64,000 nucleotides of DNA from [Clostridium] aminophilum DSM 10710 (lineage in GTDB: Bacteria; Bacillota; Clostridia; Lachnospirales; Lachnospiraceae). A program made the position numbers and the translations under genes. The notes under the pieces are model-generated. The model did no database searches. It had not been told where the DNA came from and saw only the letters and a program-made list of their open reading frames with translations. This document shows positions 44,302-54,415 of the stretch, in pieces. Numbering within the stretch: position 1 is the stretch's first letter; every line of letters starts with the position of its first letter. Location: the NCBI RefSeq assembly GCF_000711825.1, contig NZ_JONJ01000010.1:62001-126000 (forward strand). Direction: 5' to 3'.

Positions 44302-45534
44302 ATGAAAAAACCAGAATTACTGATTCCGGCCGGAAGCCTGGAAGTGATGAAGACAGCAATCCGATACGGAGCAGATGCAGTATACTGCGGAGGCGAGGAA
44401 TTCAGCCTGCGCGCGAAAGCCAAGAATTTCAGCGACGAGGATCTGGCGGAGGGAATCCGCTATGCCCATGAGCACGGTGTGAAGGTTCATATCACCGCGA
44501 ACATTCTCGCACATAATTATGATTTCCCGGAAGTCGAAGAATTCATGAAGAAGATGAAGGAACTGAAGCCGGATGCCATGATCATCAATGATCCGGGAAT
44601 CTTCATGACCGCAAGACGGATCTGCCCGGAAATCGACATCCATATCAGCACCCAGTCCAGCAGTACGAACTACGAGACATTTAAGTTCTGGCATGATCTC
44701 GGCGCAACCCGCGTGGTGGCGGCGCGAGAGCTCTCTCTCGAGGAGATCCGTCAGATTCGTGCGAAGGTGCCGGAGGATCTGGAGATTGAGGCCTTTGTGC
44801 ACGGAGCAATGTGTATGTCTTACTCCGGCCGCTGCATGCTGAGCAATTTCTTCACCGGCCGCGACGCGAACCGCGGCGAGTGCACGCATCCGTGCCGCTG
44901 GAGATACTCCATCGTGGAGGAAACCAGACCGGGTGAGTACATGCCGGTTTATGAAAATGAGCGCGGAACCTACATTTTCAACTCCAAGGACCTCTGCATG
45001 ATCGACTACATCCCGGAGCTCTGCGAGGCAGGCATTGATTCCTTCAAACTGGAAGGAAGAATGAAGACGGCGCTCTATGTGGCAACCATCGCCAGAACCT
45101 ACCGCAAAGCGATCGACGATTATTATGAGGATCCGGAAAAATACCGCAGAAATCTTCCGTGGTACCGCGATGAGATCGCAAGATGCACATATCGCGAGTT
45201 CACGACCGGCTTCTATTTCGGGAAACCGGATACGAACGCGCAGATCTATGACAGCAATACCTATGTGAAGAATTACACCTACCTCGGTACGGTGCGCAGT
45301 CTGGAGGAGGACGGAACAGCGGTCTTCGAGCAGAAGAACAAGTTCTGCGTCGGCGATGCGATCGAGATCATGAAGCCGGACGGCACCGATCTCACCGCAA
45401 AAGTTCTGTCGATCCGCAACGACGACGGGGAGGAACAGGATTCCGCGCCGCATCCGCTTCAGAATCTTCATGTGAAGCTGGATCAGAAGGTGGAAGAAGG
45501 CGATATTCTTCGCGTGGAAGCTGCCGCGGAGTAA
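44302..45534 (+). CDS. trhP: Peptidase U32 family protein, tRNA hydroxylation (TrhP-like)
   Basis: A 410-residue protein. It begins PELLIPAGSLEVMKTAIRYGADAVYCGG and holds the U32 signature EAFVHGAMCMSYSGRCMLSNF with Cys-rich THPCRW, fitting an Fe-S-binding TrhP. Such proteins use prephenate in forming 5-hydroxyuridine at tRNA position 34. The C-terminal part is a beta-barrel-like domain. The ATG at 44302 follows AGGAG at 44291-44295. The downstream partner yrrO/trhP2 of Bacillus is not present. The last six codons and the stop lie in the first unit of a 38-base tandem repeat. Confidence 0.87.
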   Translation: MKKPELLIPAGSLEVMKTAIRYGADAVYCGGEEFSLRAKAKNFSDEDLAEGIRYAHEHGVKVHITANILAHNYDFPEVEEFMKKMKELKPDAMIINDPGIFMTARRICPEIDIHISTQSSSTNYETFKFWHDLGATRVVAARELSLEEIRQIRAKVPEDLEIEAFVHGAMCMSYSGRCMLSNFFTGRDANRGECTHPCRWRYSIVEETRPGEYMPVYENERGTYIFNSKDLCMIDYIPELCEAGIDSFKLEGRMKTALYVATIARTYRKAIDDYYEDPEKYRRNLPWYRDEIARCTYREFTTGFYFGKPDTNAQIYDSNTYVKNYTYLGTVRSLEEDGTAVFEQKNKFCVGDAIEIMKPDGTDLTAKVLSIRNDDGEEQDSAPHPLQNLHVKLDQKVEEGDILRVEAAAE

Positions 45535-45655
45535 GCGGAACCATTTGCGGAATGGAAGCCGCCGCGGAGTAAGCGGAACTGTTTGCGGAATGGAAGCTGC
45601 CGCGGAGTAAGCGGAACCGTTTGCCGAAGGAATGGCCCGCAGTAAGCGGATGGCG
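45515..45655 (+). repeat. 38-nt tandem array including the trhP 3' end
   Basis: Units begin TGGAAGC at 45515, 45553 and 45591, exactly 38 bases apart, with a degenerate fourth (TGGCCCGCAGTAAGCGG). Unit 1 carries the last codons of trhP; CCGCGGAGTAAGCGGAAC, including the TAA stop, is repeated in every unit. Confidence 0.93.
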
Positions 45656-45714
45656 TGAGGTTTGCCGGCTCTGCCGGCGGGCAAAGAGATAAAGAGAATA
45701 ACGGGGGTGGAGAA

Positions 45715-46584
45715 ATGATCAGGATATTTGAACTGATATCGGCGGGATGCCTTGTATACGCGGCAATCCTGGCCGTATATTCCGGTCTGACCACCTCCTT
45801 TTTTGTGTTCTGGCCGCTGATGAGCATCTTGTTCGCGGGACTTTCCCTCTGGATCCGCTACACACAGACGAGTCCGGTGGAACTTCAGACCAAAGTTCGC
45901 GTGATCACCATCATGGCTGCGGCAGCGGCCGTGTTTCTCGCCGCGGAGGCGGTGATTTTCATCGGGCTTCTCCGGTCTGACGATCGTTTCGGGCCGGAAG
46001 ACAAAAAGCCGAAATACTGCATTGTCCTGGGGGCCGGACTCAAAGACGGAAAGCCGTCCGTCTCACTTGAACGCCGGCTGGAGCGGGCCTATGAGTATCT
46101 TCAGGAGAATCCGGGAGTCATTCTCGTTCTGTCCGGCGGAAAAGGGAAGGACGAGAATATTCCGGAGGCGGAAGCGATGCGCGTCTGGATGATGGAACAT
46201 CATGTTCCGGAATACTGTTATCTGATCGAAAACCGTTCGGAAAACACGGTGCAGAATATCGAGTGCAGTCTTGAAGTGATCCGGAAACATGTCGAGTCCA
46301 GGACACTCGTTCCGGTCCGCGTGACGATCCGGAGCAATGGGAAAGACGGTCCGCCGGAGGAAAAGACGATGCCCGAAGAACGGGAAGCGGAACCGTACCA
46401 ACTTCCGCCGACGGCCGTTCTGACCAGCGATTTTCATGTCTACCGGGCACTGAAAATCTTTCAGCGAACCGCGGGCGTGACGTGCGCGGGCATCCCTGCG
46501 AAGACCGACCCGGTGATGTCGCTTCATCTCTGGGTGAGAGAAGGAGTGGCGCTGTTAAAGGATAAATTTGTCGGAAATATCTGA
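45715..46584 (+). CDS. DUF218/YdcF-family membrane protein
   Basis: A 289-residue protein. Three hydrophobic segments (about 5-25, 28-45 and 62-85) are followed by a DUF218 domain: YCIVLGAGLKDGKPS, LVLSGGKGKDENIPEAEAM, SENTVQNI and LTSDFHVYRA. The family includes ElyC/SanA-type proteins linked to envelope polysaccharide and vancomycin tolerance, but the reaction is not settled. A Pro/Glu-rich insert lies at about 215-240. The ATG at 45715 follows GGGTGGAG. Confidence 0.88.
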   Translation: MIRIFELISAGCLVYAAILAVYSGLTTSFFVFWPLMSILFAGLSLWIRYTQTSPVELQTKVRVITIMAAAAAVFLAAEAVIFIGLLRSDDRFGPEDKKPKYCIVLGAGLKDGKPSVSLERRLERAYEYLQENPGVILVLSGGKGKDENIPEAEAMRVWMMEHHVPEYCYLIENRSENTVQNIECSLEVIRKHVESRTLVPVRVTIRSNGKDGPPEEKTMPEEREAEPYQLPPTAVLTSDFHVYRALKIFQRTAGVTCAGIPAKTDPVMSLHLWVREGVALLKDKFVGNI

Positions 46585-46672
46585 TTAGCGTGCGGACCGG
46601 GCGGAAGGCTTAGGAATCGGCAGCAGAATACAGAATCATAGAGAAAAACAAGGAAAGGAACAGAGAAATCGG

Positions 46673-49603
46673 ATGAAACTTGAAGAACTTTCGAATTACC
46701 GTCTGATCAGAAGAAATACGATTCCGGAGCTGAACGGCGAGGGAATCCTGATGGAACATATCAAAACCGGAGCAAAATTTTTCCTGGTATCCAATGATGA
46801 CGACAACAAAGTCTTCACCATTGCGTTCCGCACAAGACCGTCGGACAGCACCGGCGTTGCCCACATTATGGAACACAGCGTTCTGTGCGGATCGGAGAAA
46901 TTCCCGGTCAAGGATCCGTTTGTCGAACTGGTCAAGGGGTCGCTCAACACATTTCTGAATGCGATGACTTACCCGGATAAGACCGTATATCCGGTGGCGA
47001 GCTGCAATGAGCAGGATTTCCAGAATCTGATGGACGTCTACATGGACGCGGTGCTTCATCCGAATATCTATAAGACCGAGAAGATCTTCCGGCAGGAAGG
47101 CTGGCACTATGAGGCGGAGGATGAGAACAGCCCCATCACGGTCAACGGCGTGGTCTACAATGAGATGAAGGGCGCATTTTCGTCCCCGGACAGTGTTCTT
47201 GAGCGCGCGACAACCACCGCTCTCTACCCGGATACCACCTACAGCGTGGAGTCCGGCGGTGATCCGAAGGATATTCCGAACCTGACCTACGAGCAGTTTC
47301 TGAATTTCCACCGCACATTCTATCATCCGAGCAACAGTTACATCTATCTGTACGGAGATATGGATATGGCGGAGAAACTGGACTGGCTCGACCGGGAGTA
47401 TTTATCCAGATACGATCGCAAAGAGATCGACTCGGAGATTCAGTATCAGAAGCCTTTCGACGAGATCCGTGAACTGCGGGTGCCGTACTCCGTGACGGAA
47501 GACCAGCCGACGGACCATGCGGCGTATCTCTCGCTGAACATGGCGATTGACGATAAGATCGACAGCACCCTTCACATCGGACTTCAGGTTCTGGAATATG
47601 TCCTTCTGGATGCGCCGGGCGCGGTTCTGAAGCGCGAACTGGTGAAGGCCGGCATTGGTGACGACATCTACGGCGGTTACGACAGCGGGATGCGCCAGCC
47701 GTATTTCTCCGTGGTCGCAAAAGATGCGGATGAGGGACAGAAAGAGGACTTTCTCCGCATTATCCGGGAGACACTCGAGAAGACCGCCAGAGAGGGACTC
47801 AGCAAACGCTCGCTTCTTGCCGGTATCAACTATTATGAGTTCCGGCTTCGCGAGGCGGATTTCGGGAGCTTCCCGAAGGGACTGGCGTACGGTCTGCAGT
47901 GCTTTGATTCCTGGCTGTACGGCGAGGATCCGGAAATGTACCTTCGGTACAACGAAGCCTTTGAGTATCTGAAAAAGGCCGTGGATGAGAGATATTTTGA
48001 GAAACTGATCCGCCGCTATCTTCTGGACAACCGCTTTGCCGCGGTGGTGATCGCGTATCCGGAGAAGAATCTGGATGAGAAGCAGGACAGAGAACTTGCG
48101 GAGAAAATGGCGGCGTTCCGGGAAAGTCTCTCCTCCGATGAGATTCGCGGCATTGTGGATTTCGCGAAGGAACTGAAGATCTATCAGGAGACGCCGGATT
48201 CCAGGGAAGATATGGAGAAGATCCCGCTGCTCCGCAGAGATCAGATCAAACGCGAACCGGAAAAACTATCGCTGGAGACGGCATCCGTCAAAACGGCGGA
48301 TGAGGAGACCACAGTCTTAAAGCACGAATTCTTTACCTCCGGCATTGACTATATGCGTCTTCTCTTTGAGACAGACCGTGTGCCGTCGGAAGATCTTCCG
48401 TATGTGACCTTTCTCAAACAGGTCATCGGATACATTGCGACGGAGAAGTATTCGCTCGAAGAGCTGAGCGATGAGATGGATCTTGTGACCGGCGGCATCG
48501 GCGCCGATATGGTGAACTATGTGGATTTCGACCGTCACAACGAATTCCGCGGCTTCCTTGCGCTGAACCTGAAAGTTCTGGATGAACGTCTGGAAGACGG
48601 AATGGCGCTTCTGGAAGAGATTCTCCTTCGCTCCCGGCTTCACGACACGGACCGCCTGAAGGAAGTGCTGGATGAGATGAAGTCCCGTCAGCAGACAAAA
48701 CTGAACAACGCCTCCCATATGGCGGCGGCGCTCCGGGCCGGTTCCTACATCGCGAAAGACCGCGCCTGGGATGAGATGACCGGCGGCATCACCTACTATG
48801 ACTTCCTCTGCGGACTCTCAAAGGATTTTGAGTCCCGAAAGGAAGCGATCGCCGATAAGCTTGCGGAGGTTGCCGGAAAGCTCTTTACGAGAGAGAACCT
48901 GACGTTCAGCTTTACGGCGGATCATGACGGAATCGCGCATATGTGCAGGGCGGCGGAGAAATTTGCCGCGGCACTCCCGAAAGGAAGCGGCGAGACCTTC
49001 CCGTTTGAGTGGAAGGAAAATCTGGCCAATGAAGGCTTCCGCGTACCGTCACAGGTGAACTATGTGGCCCGCAGCGGCGATTTCCGCGCAGCCGGCTATT
49101 CCTATGACGCGGCGCTGAAAGTGCTGAAGGTTATTCTCGGATATGAGTATCTCTGGAAAAATGTCCGCGTAAAGAACGGCGCCTACGGTGTGATGTTCGG
49201 CACCGGCCGCTCCGGAATCGGAAACTTTGTCTCCTATCGGGATCCGAAACTGCGCGAGACCGATGAGATCTACCGCACCGTGCCGGATTACATGGAAAAC
49301 TTTGCGGCGGATGAGCGCGAGATGACAAAATATGTCATCGGCACGGTCAGCGATCTGGATACGCCGCTTGCCCCGCAGTATAAGGGACTCCGGGGTGATT
49401 CCGCGTACTTCTCTCACGTGACGGACGAAATGCTGACCCGGGAGAGAGGACAGGTGCTCGACTGCACACCGGAGGATATCCGGCGGCTGGCACCGATTGT
49501 CCGGGCGGTTCTGGAGACCGGCGCATTCTGCACCGTGGGATCCGGAAGCGCGATCGATGCGAACAAAGAGATGTTTAAAGAGACAAGAAATCTGTTCCAG
49601 TAA
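46673..49603 (+). CDS. M16C zinc peptidase (presequence protease / insulinase family)
   Basis: A 976-residue peptidase. The inverted zinc motif HIMEHSVLCGS has His64, Glu67 and His68, and the third ligand Glu lies in the segment near NGVVYNEMKGAFSSP. Three further M16 domains follow, including the M16C-associated region (about 460-710). Such enzymes degrade short peptides inside a closed chamber. Bacterial copies in Clostridia have no signal peptide, as here, so a cytoplasmic peptide-degradation role is inferred. Length is normal for the PreP/Cym1 group. Confidence 0.94.
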   Translation: MKLEELSNYRLIRRNTIPELNGEGILMEHIKTGAKFFLVSNDDDNKVFTIAFRTRPSDSTGVAHIMEHSVLCGSEKFPVKDPFVELVKGSLNTFLNAMTYPDKTVYPVASCNEQDFQNLMDVYMDAVLHPNIYKTEKIFRQEGWHYEAEDENSPITVNGVVYNEMKGAFSSPDSVLERATTTALYPDTTYSVESGGDPKDIPNLTYEQFLNFHRTFYHPSNSYIYLYGDMDMAEKLDWLDREYLSRYDRKEIDSEIQYQKPFDEIRELRVPYSVTEDQPTDHAAYLSLNMAIDDKIDSTLHIGLQVLEYVLLDAPGAVLKRELVKAGIGDDIYGGYDSGMRQPYFSVVAKDADEGQKEDFLRIIRETLEKTAREGLSKRSLLAGINYYEFRLREADFGSFPKGLAYGLQCFDSWLYGEDPEMYLRYNEAFEYLKKAVDERYFEKLIRRYLLDNRFAAVVIAYPEKNLDEKQDRELAEKMAAFRESLSSDEIRGIVDFAKELKIYQETPDSREDMEKIPLLRRDQIKREPEKLSLETASVKTADEETTVLKHEFFTSGIDYMRLLFETDRVPSEDLPYVTFLKQVIGYIATEKYSLEELSDEMDLVTGGIGADMVNYVDFDRHNEFRGFLALNLKVLDERLEDGMALLEEILLRSRLHDTDRLKEVLDEMKSRQQTKLNNASHMAAALRAGSYIAKDRAWDEMTGGITYYDFLCGLSKDFESRKEAIADKLAEVAGKLFTRENLTFSFTADHDGIAHMCRAAEKFAAALPKGSGETFPFEWKENLANEGFRVPSQVNYVARSGDFRAAGYSYDAALKVLKVILGYEYLWKNVRVKNGAYGVMFGTGRSGIGNFVSYRDPKLRETDEIYRTVPDYMENFAADEREMTKYVIGTVSDLDTPLAPQYKGLRGDSAYFSHVTDEMLTRERGQVLDCTPEDIRRLAPIVRAVLETGAFCTVGSGSAIDANKEMFKETRNLFQ

Positions 49604-49714
49604 GACACGAAGCGGCACACCGCAAAGAGGTTGCACTGCAGAGAGGACTGTGTGGCGGTAACTTCCCGACTGCGGCGGTGACGGCACGGCGGAAGAGAAC
49701 AGGATGAAGGAGAT

Positions 49715-50638
49715 ATGGAAGATATGGAAGGAAAGAACGGATTTCATTCCGGGTTTGTGACGCTCATCGGGCGGCCGAATGTCGGCAAATCGACTCTGAT
49801 GAACCATCTGATCGGACAGAAGATCGCGATCACGTCCGCAAAGCCGCAGACAACGCGGAACCGGATCCAGACGGTCTATACCGATGAGCAGGGCCAGATC
49901 ATTTTCCTGGATACGCCGGGAATTCTGAAGGCCCGTCACAAGCTGGACGAATATATGCTCGAGACTGCGGAAGAGACGCTCGCCGAGGTCGACGCGGTTC
50001 TGTGGCTCGTCGAGCCGGCAAGCTATGTCGGGGAAGGCGATCAGTATATCGCGAAGATCCTCGCCGCGGCGAAAAAGCCGGTTATCCTGGTCATCAACAA
50101 GATCGACCAGGCGGATGAAGCGAAGCCGGAAGAAGCGAAGAATGCGTTCGCCGGACTGATGGATTTTGCCGGGATCGCGGAAGTGTCCGCTCTCCGGGGC
50201 ATCGGCGTGGATGCGCTCCGCAGGAAAATCATGAGCGTTCTCCCGGTGGGACCGCAGTTTTTTGACGAGGAGACGGTCACCAACCAGTCGATGCGGGAGA
50301 TTGCGGCGGAGATTGTCCGCGAAAAAGCGCTTCGTCTTCTGAAGGAGGAAGTTCCCCACGGCATCGCGGTGGTCATCGATTCGATGAAACAGCGCGGAAA
50401 CGGCCTCTGGGACATCGACGCGTCCATCGTCTGCGAGAAGGATTCCCACAAGGGCATTGTCATCGGAAAAGGCGGCGCCATGCTGAAGCGTATTGGTTCT
50501 CAGGCGAGAAAAGACATCGAGGACATGGTTCAGGATCAGGTGAATCTTCAGCTCCATGTCAAGGTGCGCAAGGACTGGCGAGACAGCGAGCTGTATATGA
50601 AGAATTTCGGCTATGAGATGAAAAACGGGAAAAAATGA
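49715..50638 (+). CDS. era: GTPase Era
   Basis: A 307-residue GTPase. G1 is GRPNVGKST, the switch region is KPQTTRNRI, G3 is DTPG and G4 is NKID. The C-terminal KH domain carries GKGGAMLKRIGSQARKDIE. Era binds 16S rRNA and acts in 30S maturation. Two starts are possible: ATG 49715 (only two bases after AAGGAG) and ATG 49724 (eleven bases after it). recO follows, as in Bacillus. Confidence 0.96.
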   Translation: MEDMEGKNGFHSGFVTLIGRPNVGKSTLMNHLIGQKIAITSAKPQTTRNRIQTVYTDEQGQIIFLDTPGILKARHKLDEYMLETAEETLAEVDAVLWLVEPASYVGEGDQYIAKILAAAKKPVILVINKIDQADEAKPEEAKNAFAGLMDFAGIAEVSALRGIGVDALRRKIMSVLPVGPQFFDEETVTNQSMREIAAEIVREKALRLLKEEVPHGIAVVIDSMKQRGNGLWDIDASIVCEKDSHKGIVIGKGGAMLKRIGSQARKDIEDMVQDQVNLQLHVKVRKDWRDSELYMKNFGYEMKNGKK

Positions 50639-50677
50639 TGTCTGCGGGCAGGCTGCCGGCAGAGGGAAAGGCTGTCT

Positions 50678-51328
50678 ATGAGAGATCTCGTAAACCTCAG
50701 CGGCATGGTGCTCTCCGCATCGCCGGTGGGCGATTATGACCGGCGCCTGGTGATCCTGACCCGCGAGAGGGGAAAGATCACGGCGTTTGCGCGGGGGGCG
50801 AAACGCAGTTCCTCGACGCTCCGGGCGGCGGCGTCCCCCTTTGTCGCGGGAACATTTTCCCTCGCGGAAGGAAGAGACTCCTATAACCTTTATTCTGCGG
50901 AAGTGGACGATTACCATTCAGAGTTGGCGATGGATCCGGAGGCGGTCTGCTATGCGTCGTATTTCAGCGAGTTTGCCTCGTACTACGGCCGGGAGGGGAT
51001 CGAAGCGGGAGCCGTGATCGATCTTCTCGAGGCCGCGTTCACCGCCATTCGGGAAGACCGGGTGCCAAACGTCATGGTGCGCCGGGTTTATGAACTGCGG
51101 CTGATGGTCCTGAACGGCGAATATACGGAGACTATGCCGGGGGGCGAGTACAGCGATGCGGCCCGGTATGCCTGGTACGTGTCCGCCACAAGACCGGTTG
51201 ACAACCTGTTTTCCTTCCGGCTGAAGGACGAGCCGATGAGGGAGTTCGGACATGCGGTGGATCGGAACATCGCCCGTTTTGTGGACCGGCACTTCCACTC
51301 GCTGGATGTGCTGAAGGTGATGGTGTAA
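50678..51328 (+). CDS. recO: DNA repair protein RecO
   Basis: A 216-residue protein. The N-terminal OB-fold begins LSGMVLSASPVGDYDRRLVILTRERGKITAFARGAK, a clear RecO match, followed by a helical domain. RecO loads RecA on single-stranded DNA together with RecR. It is about 30 residues shorter than usual and lacks the four-Cys zinc site seen in many homologues (only one Cys near residue 89). Confidence 0.93.
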   Translation: MRDLVNLSGMVLSASPVGDYDRRLVILTRERGKITAFARGAKRSSSTLRAAASPFVAGTFSLAEGRDSYNLYSAEVDDYHSELAMDPEAVCYASYFSEFASYYGREGIEAGAVIDLLEAAFTAIREDRVPNVMVRRVYELRLMVLNGEYTETMPGGEYSDAARYAWYVSATRPVDNLFSFRLKDEPMREFGHAVDRNIARFVDRHFHSLDVLKVMV

Positions 51329-51525
51329 ATCCGACGGAGAACGTCACCGCCGTCAGGGAGCTGGGGAAAACAGCGGTAAGACGAAGGGGCCGTCAGGGCA
51401 GGATTCCGGGCTGCGTTTCAGTCTGCCACGGGATACGGAAACACAGAAGGAAAAGGCTGCTTAAGACAAGAATACAGGCCGGAAAAAACGGCGGGAAGCT
51501 TTAACATCGGGAAGGAGAAGACGGG

Positions 51526-52560
51526 ATGACAGACGCACAGTTTCAGCGAAAAGTGACCTGGCTCAGTTTCCTCTGCTGTGTCCTCGTTATCTGGAATCAC
51601 GCGGGAAACGCGGATCTTTTTCTTCCGGGTCAGGGAACGAACGGTTTTCTGTGGCGGTTTGAATATGAATACGCCTACTCGGTCATCCGCGCGGATATCC
51701 CGTTTTTCCTGATGATTTCCGGATACCGGTTTTTCCGCGGTTTTGAGCTGAAAAAACTTCCGGGCAAATGGTTCCGGAGAGTACGTTCGCTCCTTGTTCC
51801 GTATCTACTGTGGAATCTTCTGTACTATGCCGCAGATGCGGCGGCAAGCCGGATTCCGTTGCTTTCGGAGATTACGGGACGGACCGGGATTCCGGTCACG
51901 GCAGAGGAGATCATCCGCGCGGCGGTATTTTTTACACATAATCCGGTGTTCTGGTTCATGTTTCAGCTGATCCTACTGGTAATTCTTGCCCCGGTGATCT
52001 GGATCTTTCTCCGGTCGAAGGCGGGATATCTCGTGATGCTCGCGGGCTTCGCCGTGCTCTGGTATGTCTGGCCGGCTGTGCCGGTCCTGAATCCGGACGC
52101 GCTGATCTACTTCAGCCTCGGCGGGATGGCGGCCGTCCGGTTCCGGAACGTGACCGAACAGGCGTGGAGCATAAAGCAGCTTTTGCTCGGATGCGCGTCG
52201 CTCGCGGCGGCAGCGGCGCTTTACCGGTATTACCGGATCGTTCAGACCCCCCAGCCGATCGTACTTTATTCGATTCTGGTACCGGCTGGACTCTGGCTGG
52301 TATTCAATGAAAGGTGGATTTCGGAGGACGGGATCCGCCCGTGGATGAAAGAGACATTTTTTATCTATGCCTTTCATTTTGTCGTGGTCCGTGCTGTAAA
52401 TAAGACGGTTGTCCGCATTTTCCCGGGAAATGGCATCGTGGCGGCGATTCTCTTTACGGTTATGCCGCTGATCGCGGTGGCGGTATGCCATGGGCTTGCG
52501 GGATTTCTGCGGAAGAATGTTCCGCCGCTGTATTCGCTTCTGAACGGCGGCCGGGGGTGA
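51526..52560 (+). CDS. Membrane acyltransferase family protein
   Basis: A 344-residue polytopic protein with about ten hydrophobic helices. The opening TWLSFLCCVLVIWNHAGN and the segment IPFFLMISGYRFF are typical of the OafA/acyltransferase-3 group, which O-acylate polysaccharides or peptidoglycan at the membrane. The usual catalytic His near the N-terminus is His25 in WNHAG. Substrate unknown. It is inserted between recO and glyS, which are adjacent in many Bacillota. GGAAGGAG lies upstream. The stop codon begins a 67-base tandem repeat. Confidence 0.85.
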   Translation: MTDAQFQRKVTWLSFLCCVLVIWNHAGNADLFLPGQGTNGFLWRFEYEYAYSVIRADIPFFLMISGYRFFRGFELKKLPGKWFRRVRSLLVPYLLWNLLYYAADAAASRIPLLSEITGRTGIPVTAEEIIRAAVFFTHNPVFWFMFQLILLVILAPVIWIFLRSKAGYLVMLAGFAVLWYVWPAVPVLNPDALIYFSLGGMAAVRFRNVTEQAWSIKQLLLGCASLAAAAALYRYYRIVQTPQPIVLYSILVPAGLWLVFNERWISEDGIRPWMKETFFIYAFHFVVVRAVNKTVVRIFPGNGIVAAILFTVMPLIAVAVCHGLAGFLRKNVPPLYSLLNGGRG

Positions 52561-52705
52561 ATGCGGATCCGGTGATGCAACGGTTTCGGATGGATGGCAC
52601 ATCCGGCGGAACGGCGGATCTGGGTGAATGCGGATCCCGAGGAATCTGAGGTTTCGGATGGATGGTACATTCGGCGGAACGGCGGATCTGGATGAATGCG
52701 GATTC
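52542..52705 (+). repeat. 67/68-nt tandem repeat including the acyltransferase stop codon
   Basis: GAACGGCGG starts at 52542, 52609 and 52677, each followed after a few bases by GTGAATGCGGAT or ATGAATGCGGAT. The first copy holds the last codons and TGA of the acyltransferase gene. The 333-base gap 52561-52893 contains this array and the glyS promoter. Confidence 0.9.
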
Positions 52706-52786
52706 GCCGAAAAGTTTAGAGAGGACACTGAACGGATGTAAGGGAACGCCGCGGCTTACAGGCGGAGGAAGGGATGGAATTCCTTC

Positions 52787-52815
52787 TTGAAAAGCGTAAT
52801 GAAAGCATATATACT
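52787..52815 (+). promoter_or_regulatory. glyS promoter
   Basis: -35 TTGAAA (52787-52792), 17-base spacer, -10 TATACT (52810-52815). The leader is about 72 nt, too short for a T-box. Confidence 0.65.
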
Positions 52816-52893
52816 AAATTCTACGTGTAAATAATTTAACACTTTTATGAGATGAACCCCGGCAGCCAGCCGGCGGTCATGAGGAGGATCAAG

Positions 52894-54282
52894 ATGGAAA
52901 AGACAATGGAGAAGATCGTTGCCCTCGCAAAAGCAAGAGGTTTTGTATATCCGGGTTCCGAGATTTACGGCGGACTTGCGAATACATGGGATTACGGTCC
53001 GCTCGGAGTTGAGCTGAAGAACAATGTGAAGAAAGCATGGTGGCAGAAGTTCGTACAGGAAAGCCCGTACAATGTCGGCGTTGACTGCGCGATTCTGATG
53101 AACCCGCAGACATGGATCGCTTCTGGACATCTCGGCAGCTTCACCGATCCTCTGATGGACTGCAAGGAGTGCCATGAGAGATTCAGAGCCGACAAGCTGA
53201 TCGAGGACTGGTGCGCAGAGAACAACTTCGCACTGGAGGGTTCCGTTGACGCATGGTCCAATGAGCAGATGCAGGACTTTATCGCGGAGCACGGAATCGC
53301 ATGCCCGAGCTGCGGCAAGAGCAACTGGACCGATATCCGTCAGTTCAACCTGATGTTCAAGACATTCCAGGGCGTAACCGAGGATGCAAAGAACGCGGTT
53401 TATCTGAGACCGGAGACTGCACAGGGTATTTTTGTAAACTTCAAGAACGTTCAGAGAACATCCCGCAAGAAGGTTCCGTTCGGAATCGGACAGATCGGTA
53501 AGTCTTTCCGTAACGAGATCACACCGGGCAACTTCACCTTCCGTACCAGAGAGTTCGAGCAGATGGAGCTGGAGTTCTTCTGCAAGCCGGATACCGATCT
53601 GGAGTGGTTTGCATACTGGAAACAGTACTGCATCGACTGGCTGCAGGGCCTCGGCATTAAGCCGGAAGAGATGAGAGCGAGAGACCATGAGAAGGAAGAG
53701 CTGAGCTTCTATTCCAAGGCAACCACCGATCTGGAGTTCCTGTTCCCGTTCGGATGGGGCGAGCTCTGGGGTATCGCAGACAGAACCGATTATGACCTTT
53801 CCCGTCATCAGGAAGTATCCAAGCAGGATCTCTCCTATTTCGACGACGAGACCAAGGACAGATATATTCCGTACGTAATCGAGCCGTCCTTGGGCGCAGA
53901 CCGCGTAACGCTGGCATTCCTGTGCGCTGCATACGACGAGGAGACGCTGGAAGGCGGCGATGTCAGAACTGTGATGCATTTCCATCCGGCTCTTGCTCCG
54001 GTGAAGATTGCGGTTCTTCCACTGTCCAAGAAGCTGGGAGAAGAAGCGGAGAAGCTTTACTTCGAGCTGGCAAAGACCTATCACTGCGAGTACGACGACA
54101 GAGGCGCAATCGGCAAGAGATACAGAAGACAGGATGAGATCGGTACTCCGTTCTGCATCACCTACGATTTCGATACCGAGAACGACCACGCTGTAACCGT
54201 TCGTGATCGTGATACCATGCAGCAGGTACGTATTCCGATCGCTGAGCTGAAGAACTACTTCGCAGACAAGTTCACATTCTGA
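52894..54282 (+). CDS. glyS: Glycine-tRNA ligase, single-chain type
   Basis: A 462-residue class II synthetase. It begins [20 protein letters not shown] with WDYGPLG, and has motif 2 ([26 protein letters not shown]) and motif 3 ([10 protein letters not shown]); the anticodon-binding domain is at about 365-460. A zinc-type CxxC pair ([15 protein letters not shown]) is visible. This is the alpha2 form, unlike the GlyQ/GlyS pair of Bacillus subtilis. The start is ATG 52894, six bases after AGGAGG (52882-52887); an in-frame ATG at 52852 has no site. Confidence 0.96.
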   Translation: MEKTMEKIVALAKARGFVYPGSEIYGGLANTWDYGPLGVELKNNVKKAWWQKFVQESPYNVGVDCAILMNPQTWIASGHLGSFTDPLMDCKECHERFRADKLIEDWCAENNFALEGSVDAWSNEQMQDFIAEHGIACPSCGKSNWTDIRQFNLMFKTFQGVTEDAKNAVYLRPETAQGIFVNFKNVQRTSRKKVPFGIGQIGKSFRNEITPGNFTFRTREFEQMELEFFCKPDTDLEWFAYWKQYCIDWLQGLGIKPEEMRARDHEKEELSFYSKATTDLEFLFPFGWGELWGIADRTDYDLSRHQEVSKQDLSYFDDETKDRYIPYVIEPSLGADRVTLAFLCAAYDEETLEGGDVRTVMHFHPALAPVKIAVLPLSKKLGEEAEKLYFELAKTYHCEYDDRGAIGKRYRRQDEIGTPFCITYDFDTENDHAVTVRDRDTMQQVRIPIAELKNYFADKFTF

Positions 54283-54321
54283 TCGGTCTGAAGAGAACAA
54301 GACAAAGATAAGACATTTTCA

Positions 54322-54353
54322 AAGCTCCATCCGGCGCTCTGCCGGCTGGAGCT
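54322..54353 (+). terminator. Hairpin after glyS
   Basis: AAGCTCCA and CCGGC pair with GCCGG and TGGAGCTT, a near-perfect 14-base stem 39 bases after the stop codon. The T-tract is poor (ATGTTAACTG), so termination may be incomplete. Confidence 0.6.
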
Positions 54354-54415
54354 TATGTTAACTGAAGGAACAGCGTGCCGGAGTCGGGACACAGCCGGTA
54401 CAGGAGGTGACGAGA

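Noticed and set aside
49049-50917. 622-codon minus-strand frame across the M16C peptidase, era and recO genes
   Set aside because: It covers parts of three certain genes and their spacers; Arg/His/Leu-rich shadow sequence.
52816-52893. T-box riboswitch upstream of glyS
   Set aside because: The leader after the predicted promoter is only about 72 nt and has no T-box or antiterminator sequence.
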